DNA of 64,000 nt from Oscillospiraceae bacterium (GTDB lineage Bacteria > Bacillota > Clostridia > Oscillospirales > Oscillospiraceae): the NCBI GenBank assembly GCA_009785525.1, contig WQWC01000004.1, positions 1 to 64,000 on the forward strand, written 5' to 3'. The first letter of the stretch is position 1. Each line of letters begins with the position of its first letter. The translations under genes and the position numbers were made by a program. The notes below the pieces were generated by a model. That model was not told the origin of the DNA, searched no databases, and saw only the letters and a list, made by a program, of their open reading frames with translations. Below, piece by piece: positions 7,699-17,082 of the stretch.

Positions 7699-10338
7699 AT
7701 GCGAAAGATAAAGTGCATTGTTATATGTTTGATGCTTATAATGCTATTCGCAGTTGCTTATATGGTAACTGGCGACTTCCCTGCGAGAATTGCGGCAGCC
7801 CCTACGCCAAGAGGCATAACTATACACGCGAACAGCTGGGCTGGGCTGTCGTCAGCTATTGCCGGTGTGAATCCCGGTGAATCAGCGACCATAGCACTGA
7901 CGCAGAATATCCCCGGCGAGGGACACGACGCCATCGCTATTGAAGGCGGGCGCGACATCGTCCTCACCAGTGCGGGCGGTGTGCTCACCTTGATTCAGGA
8001 GGCCACAAACCAGCAACATTTTGCTGTCCACAACGCCCACATTTTCTCAGGAACCACATACAATGAGTTACAATCCCTCATTAACACCTTACCGACAACC
8101 GGTGTGGAACAAACCATTAATATCACCGCGCCCCTGATAGACAGCGGCACCCTGCCTGTTATTATTATCGGCAACAGGAATATTCGACTCGTATCCGCCG
8201 CACCCGGCGGGACGACGCTGATGCACACAGGCGTGGTGGCTGGGCAAGGAGTTAGGCATTTTCAAGTTGGAGTCTCAAGCGGTGCTGCAGTGGATAACAG
8301 GTTAACTATAACGGATGGTATTACAATTACCAGGCAGCCAGGCCTTACTACTGTCGGCGGCGGAGTGAGTGTGTATAGCGGCGCTACATTTAATATGGAA
8401 GGCGGCGCTATAAGCAACAACAGAACCAGCGTTGCCCATGGCGGCGGCGGCGTGTCCGTTATAAGCGCCAACGCCAACATAAGCGGCAACTCCAGAATTG
8501 AAAACAACTCAACAACAAACAATGGCGGCGGTTTGGCTATTGGCGGACTTGCTAACCCCCTGCTGACATCTCATGTAACCATAAGCGGCAATGCCAGAAT
8601 TATAGGAAACACAGCCACTGGCGGTGGCGGTGTGAGTTTCGGCGGCACGGGTTCTATACTTGAAATGACCGGCGGCACAATCGGCGGCACAGCGCCGGGA
8701 GAAGCCAACCAAGCCTCTTTCGGCGGTGGTTTGCGGATGACGAACGATACCGCAATAGCCACAATTAGCGGCAATGCCAGAATCGCAGGCAACATAGCAA
8801 ATGCCACCACCAGTGCCGAGGGCGGCGGCGGTATATGGCTGCAAGGCGGGTCACTCACTATGAACGGCGGCGTCATTGAGCACAATATAGCCACAAGTAC
8901 TACAGGCGTTGCAAATGGTGGAGGCGGCGGCGGCGTGGCTATCACAACTGTGGCGCAACAGGTCAGCACCTTCACCATGAACGGCGGAGCCATCCGCAAC
9001 AATCACGCGGCTTCCAACGGCGGCGGGGTGCGGCGCGGGTCGAACCCAAACGCTCATTTCACCATGCATGGCGGCGAAATCCGCGACAACACAGCGGCCC
9101 TGGACGGCGGCGGCCTCTATGCGCAGGGGGAAGCCTATCGCCCCGTATTAGAACCGACGGATTACGCCCGTATCACGATGGGCCCCAACGCAGTCTTCAC
9201 CGGCAATCACGCGGGGAACGGGGCTTTCCGCCCGCCTGACACCTCCGCGGTTGATAACCGGATACAGACAACATCCTCATCGGTTTTCGATCACCCGGTC
9301 AACAACTTTGATATTAATTTCAGACTTGAGCCACGGGTAACGGCACTTACTATCACATATGTGACAAATACCGCGCAAGGCATATTCAGTCCGCCGGGAG
9401 CGGAGGATTTGCGGACGGAGACTATTCCGTTAGACACGTCAACTCCACCGACCCCGCAGCAAGTGCCGGGCGTAACCCCAAGACCGGGCTTTGTTTTCGA
9501 CGGCTGGACTAAAGACGGGGATCCAACACGGCTGACAGACGCCCAAGTCCGCGCGACTGTCATCAGAGACAACACCACGTTCACCGCGCAATGGCGGCCG
9601 GAGGGACTGAGGCCTGAACCGCCGCCCGCACAGGCTCATCACGCGTTTCTGATTGGGTTCCGCGACGGTACAATCCGCCCCAATGCCAATATCACCCGGG
9701 CTGAAGCGGCGACTATCTTTTTCCGGATTATCTCCGACCAACACCGTGCGTCGATCTGGTCGCAAGCAAATTCATATCCTGATGTGTCCGCAAATAGTTG
9801 GTTCAACAACGCTGTATCCACCATGACCAGGGGTGGCTTGTTCATCGGCTTGCCTAACGGCGCGTTTGAACCGAACCGGCCAATCACCCGCGCGGAGTTT
9901 ACAACTGCTGTGGCGCGGTTCGTGGGAATAAGCCAACAGGGGAGCGCCGCGTTCTTCTCCGACATCGACGACCACTGGGCGGAGGCCAAAATCAACGCCA
10001 TGGCCTATCATGGCTTGGTTCATGGCGCGGATGGGATTGGCGGGGCGTTCTTGCCCGACCAGCTCATCACCCGGGCGGAGGCTGCGGCTATTATCAACCG
10101 TATGCTCAATCGTCTGCCGGAGAGTCCGGCGGATCTGCTGCCCAATATGCGTACCTGGCCGGATAACATGAACCCGCAGATGTGGTACTACCTGTATATC
10201 CAGGAGGCAACGAATTCGCATACCCATGAGTTGAAGGCTGACAGAGTCCATGAGCGCTGGGTGACGCTGCTGCCGCCGCGTCCGTGGGAGTTGCTTGAGC
10301 GGCCGGATTCCAGGCCGGAGAATATTTCCGGCGGGTAA
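7699..10338 (+). CDS. SLH-anchored beta-helix surface protein
   Basis: About 879 aa from the ATG at 7699, chosen because GAAAGG sits 7 bases upstream; a TTG at 7684 is in frame. Signal peptide (CIVICLMLIMLFAVAYMVTG), then a parallel beta-helix region (~190-520) with repeated GGGV/NGG/ISGN turns and about seven N-x-A-rich rungs as in polymorphic adhesins. Around 550-635 there is one InlB/Listeria-Bacteroides-type repeat (ITYVTN..., FVFDGWT..., FTAQWRP). From ~645 follow three S-layer-homology motifs (GFRDGTIRPNANITRAEAA; DVSANSWF...ITRAEF; DIDDHWAEAKINAM...ITRAEAA), which bind pyruvylated secondary wall polymer. Likely an adhesin or wall-displayed protein. Its GC content and Gly richness exceed those of upstream genes. 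Confidence 0.85.
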   Translation: MRKIKCIVICLMLIMLFAVAYMVTGDFPARIAAAPTPRGITIHANSWAGLSSAIAGVNPGESATIALTQNIPGEGHDAIAIEGGRDIVLTSAGGVLTLIQEATNQQHFAVHNAHIFSGTTYNELQSLINTLPTTGVEQTINITAPLIDSGTLPVIIIGNRNIRLVSAAPGGTTLMHTGVVAGQGVRHFQVGVSSGAAVDNRLTITDGITITRQPGLTTVGGGVSVYSGATFNMEGGAISNNRTSVAHGGGGVSVISANANISGNSRIENNSTTNNGGGLAIGGLANPLLTSHVTISGNARIIGNTATGGGGVSFGGTGSILEMTGGTIGGTAPGEANQASFGGGLRMTNDTAIATISGNARIAGNIANATTSAEGGGGIWLQGGSLTMNGGVIEHNIATSTTGVANGGGGGGVAITTVAQQVSTFTMNGGAIRNNHAASNGGGVRRGSNPNAHFTMHGGEIRDNTAALDGGGLYAQGEAYRPVLEPTDYARITMGPNAVFTGNHAGNGAFRPPDTSAVDNRIQTTSSSVFDHPVNNFDINFRLEPRVTALTITYVTNTAQGIFSPPGAEDLRTETIPLDTSTPPTPQQVPGVTPRPGFVFDGWTKDGDPTRLTDAQVRATVIRDNTTFTAQWRPEGLRPEPPPAQAHHAFLIGFRDGTIRPNANITRAEAATIFFRIISDQHRASIWSQANSYPDVSANSWFNNAVSTMTRGGLFIGLPNGAFEPNRPITRAEFTTAVARFVGISQQGSAAFFSDIDDHWAEAKINAMAYHGLVHGADGIGGAFLPDQLITRAEAAAIINRMLNRLPESPADLLPNMRTWPDNMNPQMWYYLYIQEATNSHTHELKADRVHERWVTLLPPRPWELLERPDSRPENISGG

Positions 10339-10348
10339 TAATAAACTA

Positions 10349-10404
10349 GGGTCTAGACAACCAAAAGAGTGTTTAATATGCTCGAAACGAGGTTGTCTAG
10401 ACCC
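10349..10404. repeat. Long inverted repeat with internal XbaI-like palindrome
   Basis: Perfect 14-bp arms (10349-10362 and 10391-10404; GGGTCTAGACAACC and its complement) flank a 28-base spacer. Each arm contains the palindrome GTCTAGAC, so arms can also pair with copies of themselves. No U-run follows. It may end the SLH gene's transcript, act as a protein-binding site or be a miniature-element remnant. Confidence 0.6.
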
Positions 10405-10436
10405 AAAATGTAAACATGACTCATGCTGAGAATTAC

Positions 10437-10465
10437 TTGCATTTTAATACCCTTTAGGCTATACT
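10437..10465 (+). promoter_or_regulatory. Sigma-A-type promoter for the cupin gene
   Basis: TTGCAT (10437-10442), 17-bp spacer, TATACT (10460-10465); predicted start near 10472 gives a ~72-nt leader. Confidence 0.55.
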
Positions 10466-10543
10466 GATATTGAATCACTTGTATTTGAAGCGTTATCGTG
10501 GCGCTTTGAAATATTACAACAACTCAATAGGGAGGAACGAATT

Positions 10544-11017
10544 ATGGCTGATATGCCCAGAATCGAAAATCTAAAGAGGGAAGAAAATGTATTTGAGCTA
10601 AAACCATGGCAATCAATTCACAACACAATTACCAAGCCGATGGTTACCGGCTTGGGGCCGGCAGAAATACCGGAATCCGCTTTGGCTATGGGATTCGCGC
10701 TCATCACAGCGCCGGATATATTGGGCAGCCCCACGCATGTCCATCCGTTCGACCAATGGATCTACCTGATTGGCTCCGATGCATTTTCTGAATTTGACGC
10801 CGATGTTGAGTTCACCATGGGCGAAGAGATCCTTAAAATCAACTACCCTTGTTACATATTTATTCCCAAGGGCGTAAAACATTGCCCGCTGAACATTAAG
10901 CGCGTCGGGAAGCCTTTTATCTTCGTGGATGTCAGCATTACTCAAGAAGCATCTGTCCGCCCGGAAACAACGGCCAGTACCAACCGCCCTACGTATCAAG
11001 CGCTTAATAACGATTGA
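10544..11017 (+). CDS. Cupin-fold small protein
   Basis: 157 aa. The two cupin motifs are recognisable: THVHPFDQWIYLIG (motif 1, His pair for metal) and YIFIPKGVKHCPLNI (motif 2, His). This is a single small beta-barrel, cytoplasmic, with no other domain. Cupins of this type range from isomerases to ligand sensors, and no substrate can be assigned. RBS GGGAGGAACG gives an unambiguous ATG. It has its own promoter and is monocistronic, with a hairpin downstream at 11125-11154. Confidence 0.75.
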   Translation: MADMPRIENLKREENVFELKPWQSIHNTITKPMVTGLGPAEIPESALAMGFALITAPDILGSPTHVHPFDQWIYLIGSDAFSEFDADVEFTMGEEILKINYPCYIFIPKGVKHCPLNIKRVGKPFIFVDVSITQEASVRPETTASTNRPTYQALNND

Positions 11018-11124
11018 TACCAAATTAACTCGGTGCTCATTTCCCGTTAATATGTGCGCTTGTTATATTGCCGCGTCAAAAATGAAATCTGCATAGCAAG
11101 ATGAACAATTTTTCATAGTGCTCT

Positions 11125-11154
11125 GCACGGACGACCGAAGGCGGTCGTCCGTGC
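11125..11154. repeat. GC-rich hairpin, intergenic palindrome family
   Basis: 13-bp arms 11125-11137 and 11142-11154 with a 4-nt loop. The arm sequence CGGACGACCG recurs in palindromes at 33549-33596, 43052-43086 and 45246-45298. No U-run, so it is better read as a dispersed palindrome than as a classic terminator. Confidence 0.6.
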
Positions 11155-11252
11155 GCGTTAAAATATGCCTTTTGCCGACAACCGGGAGTGCCGTCCCCAA
11201 GGCGTTTTGTCGGTTTGAAGAAATGCCCTAATATCGAGGAGTGATTTACAAT

Positions 11253-12635
11253 TTGGTTAAACAATTAAAATACAATCTGACACAGGGCCCTATTTTCGGG
11301 AAACTGTTTAAGCTGTCGTTGCCGATTATGGCGACATCGTTAATGCAGACAGCGCACAGCCTGACAAATATGTTTTGGCTGAGTTGGATGGGCGAGAGAT
11401 ATGTCGCGGCTGCGGGGCTTGTTTCTATGTTCATTTGGATGTCGATGGCATTTATCATCCTGTGCCGAACCGGAGCGGAAATCGGCGTATCCCAGAATAT
11501 GGGCAGAGATGAGCCGGAAAACGCCAAATCATATGCACAACACGGTTTTTTATTGGCAATGATTATAGGTGTGATTTACACCGTTGCCATCATTGTCTTA
11601 AGGGTACAGTTGCTCAGGTTTTTCGATATCGACAGCGAGTATGTCCGTCATATTGCGCAGCAATACATGGCCATCGTCGCGTTGAGCATTCCGTTTAACT
11701 TCGGGCATACGGTCATTACCGGTGTATTCGGCGGCTACGGCAACACGAAGTTGCCTTTCTACATCAACACAGCTGCACTCGCTTTAAACATCGCCGTCAC
11801 CCCACTGTTTATGTTTGTTTTTAACATGGGTATTTCCGGTGCTGCGCTAGGCATGGTTGTCGCAGCCGTATTTAACTTTTCTTTAAAAATTTGGGCCATG
11901 AAATGGTATAAAAACCGCCCCTTTGAGAAGTATACGTTTTTCGCGAAGCTCTATTGGGACAGGATAAAGCAAATGCTGCATTGGGGCATCCCTGTGGCAA
12001 TGGAGCTGGCGGTTTTCACGTTGCTGCACATGCTTGTCACACGGCTGATTGCCTCCTTTGGTCAAGGCGCAATAGCCGCGCATCAGGTCGGTATGCAGAT
12101 TGAGTCCCTCTCCTTTATGATAGCCTCGGGTTTTTCCAGTGCTATGACGGCGTTCATCGGGCAGAATTTCGGCGCTAACCAGTTTGCGAGATTGCACACG
12201 ACTTTCCGGGTGTCTTTTATATTCACGTCAAGCTACGGCGTGTTCATAGCAATTATCCTCTTCTTCTTTTCGCCGCAGCTGATATCTACGTTCCTCGATG
12301 ACCCGTATAGCATCCAAATAGGCATAAACTATCTGCGGTTTATTTCCTTTGCGCAAATCCTCACCTGTATGGAGGGCGTTGCCACTGGCGGTTTCCGGGG
12401 GCGGGGTCTCACAATCAATCCCAGCGTTGTCAGCATCAGCAGCAACATCACACGGGTAGTTCTTTGTTATGCTTTGGCTGCAACAGCTTTAGGTTCCGAC
12501 GGCATCTGGCTCGGCATCGCTATCACCATGGCTCTCCGCAGCACCATCTTGATTATTTGGCACAAAATCAACGTCGCCAAACTGCCCAAGCTAGACGAAC
12601 CACGAAATGGACCATTTGTAGTTGATTCAAAATAG
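11253..12635 (+). CDS. MATE family multidrug/cation exporter
   Basis: About 460 aa with twelve predicted membrane helices in two halves, beginning TQGPIFGKLFKLSLPIMATS as in DinF/NorM-type exporters. MATE proteins export organic cations using a Na+ or H+ gradient. The TTG at 11253 is preferred over the GTG at 11241 because the Shine-Dalgarno core AGGAG overlaps the GTG. The single gene is followed by a strong bidirectional terminator (12710-12752) shared with the convergent ABC transporter operon. Substrate unknown. A second, distantly similar MATE gene lies at 62418-63788. Confidence 0.88.
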   Translation: MVKQLKYNLTQGPIFGKLFKLSLPIMATSLMQTAHSLTNMFWLSWMGERYVAAAGLVSMFIWMSMAFIILCRTGAEIGVSQNMGRDEPENAKSYAQHGFLLAMIIGVIYTVAIIVLRVQLLRFFDIDSEYVRHIAQQYMAIVALSIPFNFGHTVITGVFGGYGNTKLPFYINTAALALNIAVTPLFMFVFNMGISGAALGMVVAAVFNFSLKIWAMKWYKNRPFEKYTFFAKLYWDRIKQMLHWGIPVAMELAVFTLLHMLVTRLIASFGQGAIAAHQVGMQIESLSFMIASGFSSAMTAFIGQNFGANQFARLHTTFRVSFIFTSSYGVFIAIILFFFSPQLISTFLDDPYSIQIGINYLRFISFAQILTCMEGVATGGFRGRGLTINPSVVSISSNITRVVLCYALAATALGSDGIWLGIAITMALRSTILIIWHKINVAKLPKLDEPRNGPFVVDSK

Positions 12636-12709
12636 CAGGGACGCATCCATGCGCTCAAGAGTCTTTAAAGCTTATTTGCAGTAAGCAGTGCCTTGGGAGC
12701 TATTAATAT

Positions 12710-12752
12710 AAAAGATGGTCAAGCCCAAATTATAGGGGCTTGACCATCTTTT
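12710..12752. terminator. Bidirectional terminator between MATE gene and ABC importer operon
   Basis: Perfect 17-bp stem (12710-12726 with 12736-12752), A-run on the left arm and T-run on the right arm, so it works on both strands between convergent genes. Confidence 0.9.
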
Positions 12753-12768
12753 ATATCGATACGTCACC

Positions 12769-13761
12769 TCACGCCTTCAGCTTCAAACTGTTTTGCCCAT
12801 TCGGGCCGACGCAGTGACACGCAACAAAGTGCCGCGGCGCGACTTCAATTAACGGCGGCGTGCCTTTGTCGCAATCCGCGCAGTAGTAGTTGCATCTCTT
12901 GGCGAATCGGCACTCGTCCGGCGGGTCCAGCGGCGAACTGAGCTCTCCCCGCAATTGAATCCGCCCGCGATTCGCGCCCGCCTCCGGGATCAAAATCGCC
13001 GAGAGCAACGCCTTTGTGTACGGATGCATCGGATTCTCAAACAGCGTTTCAGACGGCGCTTTTTCGACAACCTTACCCAAGTACGTGACCAGAATATCGT
13101 CTGAAAAGTGGTTGACAACCGCCAAATCATGCGTGATGAAGATAAACGTGAGGCCTCTGTCGCGCTGTAACTCTTTCAGCAGATTCAGAATTTGCGCCTG
13201 GATCGAAACATCCAGTGCTGACACCGGCTCGTCACACACGATAAACTGCGGCTCCACCGCCAACGCCCGTGCAATTCCTATGCGCTGCCGGCGGCCGCCG
13301 TCCAGCTCATGCGGATACGTGTTGATCAAACGCTCAGCCAAACCGACCGTCGTCATCAGCTCCACAACCCGCCGTTCCAAATCCGCCTTGGTTGAGCCGG
13401 ACGGCAGGATTTTGTTGTGCTTTATCGGCTCGGCAATCGTCTCAAACACCGTCCGCCGCGGATTCAGCGACGAATACGGATCCTGAAAGATGATTTGCAT
13501 GTCTTTGCGGATTTTGTTCATCCCGCGCTTGCTCAGTTTTGTAATGTCCTGCCCATTGAACAGGATTTCCCCCGATGTCGGCTCTATCAGGCGTAGCAGA
13601 CAACGGCCGGTCGTCGTTTTGCCGCAACCGGATTCACCGACGATGCCAAGAGTCTCCCCTTTGTTAATTGAAAACGTAATATCGTCAACGGCATGAACCA
13701 TGCCCGCCGCTGTTTTGAAGTGTTTCTTCAGGTTCCGGACCTCTATAATTTTCTCAGCCAT
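12769..13761 (-). CDS. dppF: Dipeptide/oligopeptide ABC transporter ATPase, F-type subunit
   Basis: 330 aa. Walker [10 protein letters not shown] (~41-49), Q-loop [12 protein letters not shown], signature [15 protein letters not shown] (LSGGQ variant), Walker [13 protein letters not shown] and switch His ITHDLAVV are all present. The C-terminal oligopeptide domain has the [14 protein letters not shown] cysteine cluster, which in this family can hold an Fe-S centre. Forms a heterodimeric motor with the DppD-like subunit. Its start overlaps the upstream gene's end by 8 bp, indicating translational coupling. Substrate could be peptides or nickel; sequence alone does not decide. Confidence 0.9.
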   Translation of the reverse strand: MAEKIIEVRNLKKHFKTAAGMVHAVDDITFSINKGETLGIVGESGCGKTTTGRCLLRLIEPTSGEILFNGQDITKLSKRGMNKIRKDMQIIFQDPYSSLNPRRTVFETIAEPIKHNKILPSGSTKADLERRVVELMTTVGLAERLINTYPHELDGGRRQRIGIARALAVEPQFIVCDEPVSALDVSIQAQILNLLKELQRDRGLTFIFITHDLAVVNHFSDDILVTYLGKVVEKAPSETLFENPMHPYTKALLSAILIPEAGANRGRIQLRGELSSPLDPPDECRFAKRCNYYCADCDKGTPPLIEVAPRHFVACHCVGPNGQNSLKLKA

Positions 13762-14794
13762 GCGCGCGCTCCCCCCGTTTCATATCTATCCGGAAACCCG
13801 GCTCTTCGTACCGCGAGCAAAGCAACGAATGCGTGTCACTGACTTGCCGCATCTCCAGCGGCGCTTTGCAAGCCTCGACCGCGTATCGGCATCGCGGCTC
13901 AAACGCGCAGCCAACCGGCAGCTTTGTCGGATCCGGCATCAATCCACGGATCGGTATAAGCTCCGCCTTGCGATCCTTGATGTTCGGCAGCGAATTGAAA
14001 AGCCCTTCCGTATACGGGTGCATCGGCGTGTTGAACAAGTCCTCAATCGTACCGTATTCTACGATCTTCCCCGCGTACATGACCGCTACCATGTCGCAAA
14101 CCGTTGCCACAACGCCCAAGTCATGCGTTATCATCACAAGCGCCGTGCCAAGTTTTTCTTTCAGGTCGCGCATCAAGTCCAGCACCTGCGCCTGAATCGT
14201 CACGTCCAAGGCGGACGTCGGCTCATCCGCCAGCAGAACTTTCGGGTTACATGCCAGCGCGATTGCGATGACGACGCGCTGTTTCATCCCGCCGGAAAAC
14301 TGGTGCGGATACTCAAACGCGCGCACCGCCGGGATTCCGACGAGTTCAAGCATCTCGCCGGCTTTTTGCAATGATTCCTTGTCGCTCACCTTCTCGTGAT
14401 AGCGTATGCTTTCGGCAATTTGTTCCCCGACTGTCATCACCGGATTCAGCGCCGTCATTGGATCCTGGAAGATCATCGACACATCTTTGCCGCGTATTTT
14501 TTCAAGCTGCGCCGGCTTCATTTCCAGGACGTTTGCGCCGCAAACGTTTATCGAGCCGCTTTTTATCACACCGGGCGGCGTTTGCACCAGGTTTAGTATT
14601 GCAAGCGCCGTTGATGTCTTGCCCGCGCCGGTTTCACCGACCAGGCCAAGCGTCTGCCCCTTTTTCAGCCACAGGCTGACTCCGTTGACTGCCTCGACCG
14701 TCTCATCTTCCAAGACGTAATGCACGACTAAGTCTTGCACATCAAGTACGATCTCATCGGAGTCTCCGCCAATTGTTATCTTGTCTTTTTCCAT
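13754..14794 (-). CDS. dppD: Dipeptide/oligopeptide ABC transporter ATPase, D-type subunit
   Basis: 346 aa. Walker [13 protein letters not shown]-loop [12 protein letters not shown], signature [15 protein letters not shown], Walker [13 protein letters not shown] and switch ITHDLGVV are complete. The C-terminal oligo_HPY region contains [14 protein letters not shown]. It pairs with the DppF-like ATPase and couples ATP hydrolysis to the fused permease encoded 11 bp upstream. Length is normal for the family. Confidence 0.9.
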   Translation of the reverse strand: MEKDKITIGGDSDEIVLDVQDLVVHYVLEDETVEAVNGVSLWLKKGQTLGLVGETGAGKTSTALAILNLVQTPPGVIKSGSINVCGANVLEMKPAQLEKIRGKDVSMIFQDPMTALNPVMTVGEQIAESIRYHEKVSDKESLQKAGEMLELVGIPAVRAFEYPHQFSGGMKQRVVIAIALACNPKVLLADEPTSALDVTIQAQVLDLMRDLKEKLGTALVMITHDLGVVATVCDMVAVMYAGKIVEYGTIEDLFNTPMHPYTEGLFNSLPNIKDRKAELIPIRGLMPDPTKLPVGCAFEPRCRYAVEACKAPLEMRQVSDTHSLLCSRYEEPGFRIDMKRGERAHG

Positions 14795-14805
14795 ATCCTA
14801 CTCCT

Positions 14806-16920
14806 CTATCTTTTTAACTTCGGGTCAAAAGCATCCCGCAGACCATCACCCAGCAGGTTGAATCCCATTACAGTTATCATAATAAACAATCCGGGGAATG
14901 TCGTAAGCCACCACTGGTGACGCACCACGTCTCTGCCGGCTGAAACCAGCGAGCCCCACTCGGGATTCGGCACCGGAATTCCAAAGCCCAGAAAAGACAG
15001 ACCGGCCGATATGAGGATTGCCATACCCAAGCTTCCCGTGAATGTTATAATAATCGGTGCCAGTCCGTTAGGCAGTACCTGAGTATACAGTATCCGGAAG
15101 TTGGATAGTCCGATGGCTTTCGCCGCTTCCACGAATTCACTGCCTTTTAATGAGAGTACCGCCGCCCTTGAAATCCGTATAAACACAGGTATGGCCGACA
15201 CCCCGATCGCAATAATCAAATTCGGGACAGAACGCCCCAGCGTCATTATTATAACCATTCCCAAAAGTATCCCGGGTATAGATGCCAGCGAGTCTGAAAA
15301 TCTCATAAGAGCCTCGTCGGCGGCAGTCCCTTCATAAAACGCGGCAATTGAACCCAGGAAAACGCCCACTATGGCGGCAATCGACGTCGCGCCGACCCCT
15401 ATCGGTAAAGAGAACCTGGTTGCATAGATCACGCGCGCGAAAAGATTGCGCCCCATGACGTCCGTTCCAAAGGGGTACGCTAAACTGGGGGGATGATTCC
15501 TGTATTGAACGTTAGGCGTTATGACTGATTCAACGGGCATGATCAACGCGATTATAAAAATTATTACTATGATGGCAATTATGATCATTCCGCCCAGCGC
15601 ACTCGGATTCCGCCGCAAGTGGTGAAACACTTCGCCGCCCCGGCCGCGTTTCCTGTACTTTCGGGTCACTGATTCTCCGTTTTCCACGACAACGGTTTCT
15701 ATTTTCGCAGCGTCAGCATCCGTCACAGTCGCAAAAGAGACAAATGCCTCCGCGGAGGCGGCTTCCACCGGTAAGCTTTGTTCAGGCGCCGCGACTACAC
15801 TGTCCGCTTGCATGGGAGCCGCTTTATCCTGTTTATCAAAACCACCGGCAACCCGCACAGCCGCAATTTCCGTATTATCATAACTCCAATCCGCATCTGC
15901 GGACGGTATGCTGTCCTGAAGTTCCGGTATGTACTTATCCGCAATAGTGATAACCGGAGTATTTTTGGCGCGAGCCTTTCTCTTTCCCTTGTCAGCGTAT
16001 TGCGCCCTTATCCTTGGATCGATAAAGGCGTAAGCAATATCGACAAGGAGCAGTATCAGGACATACATAATCGTCGTTAGTATAACTGCTCCCGTGGTGG
16101 ATGTCAAGTCACGCGAACCCACAGATTCAACTATCCACCGCCCAACACCCGGCCATGCGAAAACCTGTTCGATTACAGCTGTACCGGAAACGGCGACGGC
16201 AACGCTTACCCCTATTGTCGTTACTATCGGTATCATCGCGTTGCCAAGGGCGTGTTTTCTTATAACCACTTTTTCCGGCACGCCTTTGGCCCGCGCGGTG
16301 CGCAGATAATCGGCTTTCAAAACCTCAAGCATACTGGATCGGGTCTGCCTTGTACATGCCGCCAAAAGTGTTGACCCGGCGACTACAGCGGGCAGTATCA
16401 CGCTTCGCCAGCCGTCCACAAATCTCCCGGCGGGGAGCCAGCCAAGTATATATGAGAAAAGCAGCATCATCAAAAGACCCTGCCAAAAGCCCGGCATTGA
16501 CATTCCCACCATAGTAAACGCCGTGGTTGCGGTATCCAGCGCCTTTCCCGCGCGTCTTGCCGCGAATATTCCCAGCGGTATTGCGACCGCCACCCCGAAA
16601 AGAACAGAGGCACCGGCCAAAATCAGTGTTGCGGGCAGTCTGGTAATAAAATTATACCAAACACTTATTCCGGTGTGATCGCCCACGCCCAAATCCCCCT
16701 GGATCAGGCGGAACATGTATCTCCCGTATCTTACTAATAGAGGGTCGTCAAGACCCATATCCGCCCTCATAGCGGCTATTTGCTCCACTGTCATGCCTTC
16801 CAGATCCCATCCCGCCGTAATATCTCCGGGCGCGAGATCCATAAGGACGAACACCATAAATGACACAATAATTATGACCGGGATAAGCAACAGGAGCCTT
16901 CTCAAAATATAGCGAATCAA
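14806..16920 (-). CDS. Fused DppB-DppC-type ABC permease (both membrane subunits in one chain)
   Basis: About 704 aa. Residues ~1-310 are a complete DppB-type permease (LIRYILRRLLLLIPV start, GMSMPGFW, EAA loop around ADYLRTARAKG...IRKHALGNAMIP). Residues ~312-425 are an Ala/Asp-rich hydrophilic linker. Residues ~427-704 are a complete DppC-type permease (RRNPSALGG, FGTDVMGRNLFARVIYATR, EAA loop FVEAAKAIG...ILYTQVLPNGLAP). These are normally two genes. The TTG at 16920 is chosen because AGGAGG sits 7 bases upstream and homology begins there; the longer open frame to 17046 runs through an intergenic hairpin. No stop or frameshift in the linker. Operon order: binding protein, permease, dppD, dppF. 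Confidence 0.88.
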   Translation of the reverse strand: MIRYILRRLLLLIPVIIIVSFMVFVLMDLAPGDITAGWDLEGMTVEQIAAMRADMGLDDPLLVRYGRYMFRLIQGDLGVGDHTGISVWYNFITRLPATLILAGASVLFGVAVAIPLGIFAARRAGKALDTATTAFTMVGMSMPGFWQGLLMMLLFSYILGWLPAGRFVDGWRSVILPAVVAGSTLLAACTRQTRSSMLEVLKADYLRTARAKGVPEKVVIRKHALGNAMIPIVTTIGVSVAVAVSGTAVIEQVFAWPGVGRWIVESVGSRDLTSTTGAVILTTIMYVLILLLVDIAYAFIDPRIRAQYADKGKRKARAKNTPVITIADKYIPELQDSIPSADADWSYDNTEIAAVRVAGGFDKQDKAAPMQADSVVAAPEQSLPVEAASAEAFVSFATVTDADAAKIETVVVENGESVTRKYRKRGRGGEVFHHLRRNPSALGGMIIIAIIVIIFIIALIMPVESVITPNVQYRNHPPSLAYPFGTDVMGRNLFARVIYATRFSLPIGVGATSIAAIVGVFLGSIAAFYEGTAADEALMRFSDSLASIPGILLGMVIIMTLGRSVPNLIIAIGVSAIPVFIRISRAAVLSLKGSEFVEAAKAIGLSNFRILYTQVLPNGLAPIIITFTGSLGMAILISAGLSFLGFGIPVPNPEWGSLVSAGRDVVRHQWWLTTFPGLFIMITVMGFNLLGDGLRDAFDPKLKR

Positions 16921-16982
16921 GGATTTTCCTCCTATTTTACCGGATTCAGGCAACGCTAAATATACAAACGATACCACATATA

Positions 16983-17021
16983 CCCGGCAACAGGGGACAG
17001 CGCAATGCCCCTGTTGCCGGG
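16983..17021 (-). repeat. Intercistronic hairpin between binding protein and permease genes
   Basis: 14-bp arms (16983-16996, 17008-17021; CCCGGCAACAGGGG and complement) with an 11-nt loop. No U-run follows in either direction. Such stems between binding-protein and permease genes commonly stabilise the upstream message or attenuate readthrough. Confidence 0.65.
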
Positions 17022-17082
17022 CAATCCGGTTATTTTTTAGCCGCAAAAGCAGCTTCTGTCGTAGTCCGGCGCAAAGCGAGTG

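Noticed and set aside
13700..14374. 224-residue plus-strand open frame opposite dppD
   Set aside because: Antisense shadow of the ATPase genes with an Arg-rich, unstructured translation.
16921..17046. 42-residue N-terminal extension of the fused permease
   Set aside because: Crosses the intercistronic hairpin, has no homology, and the AGGAGG-TTG start is downstream.
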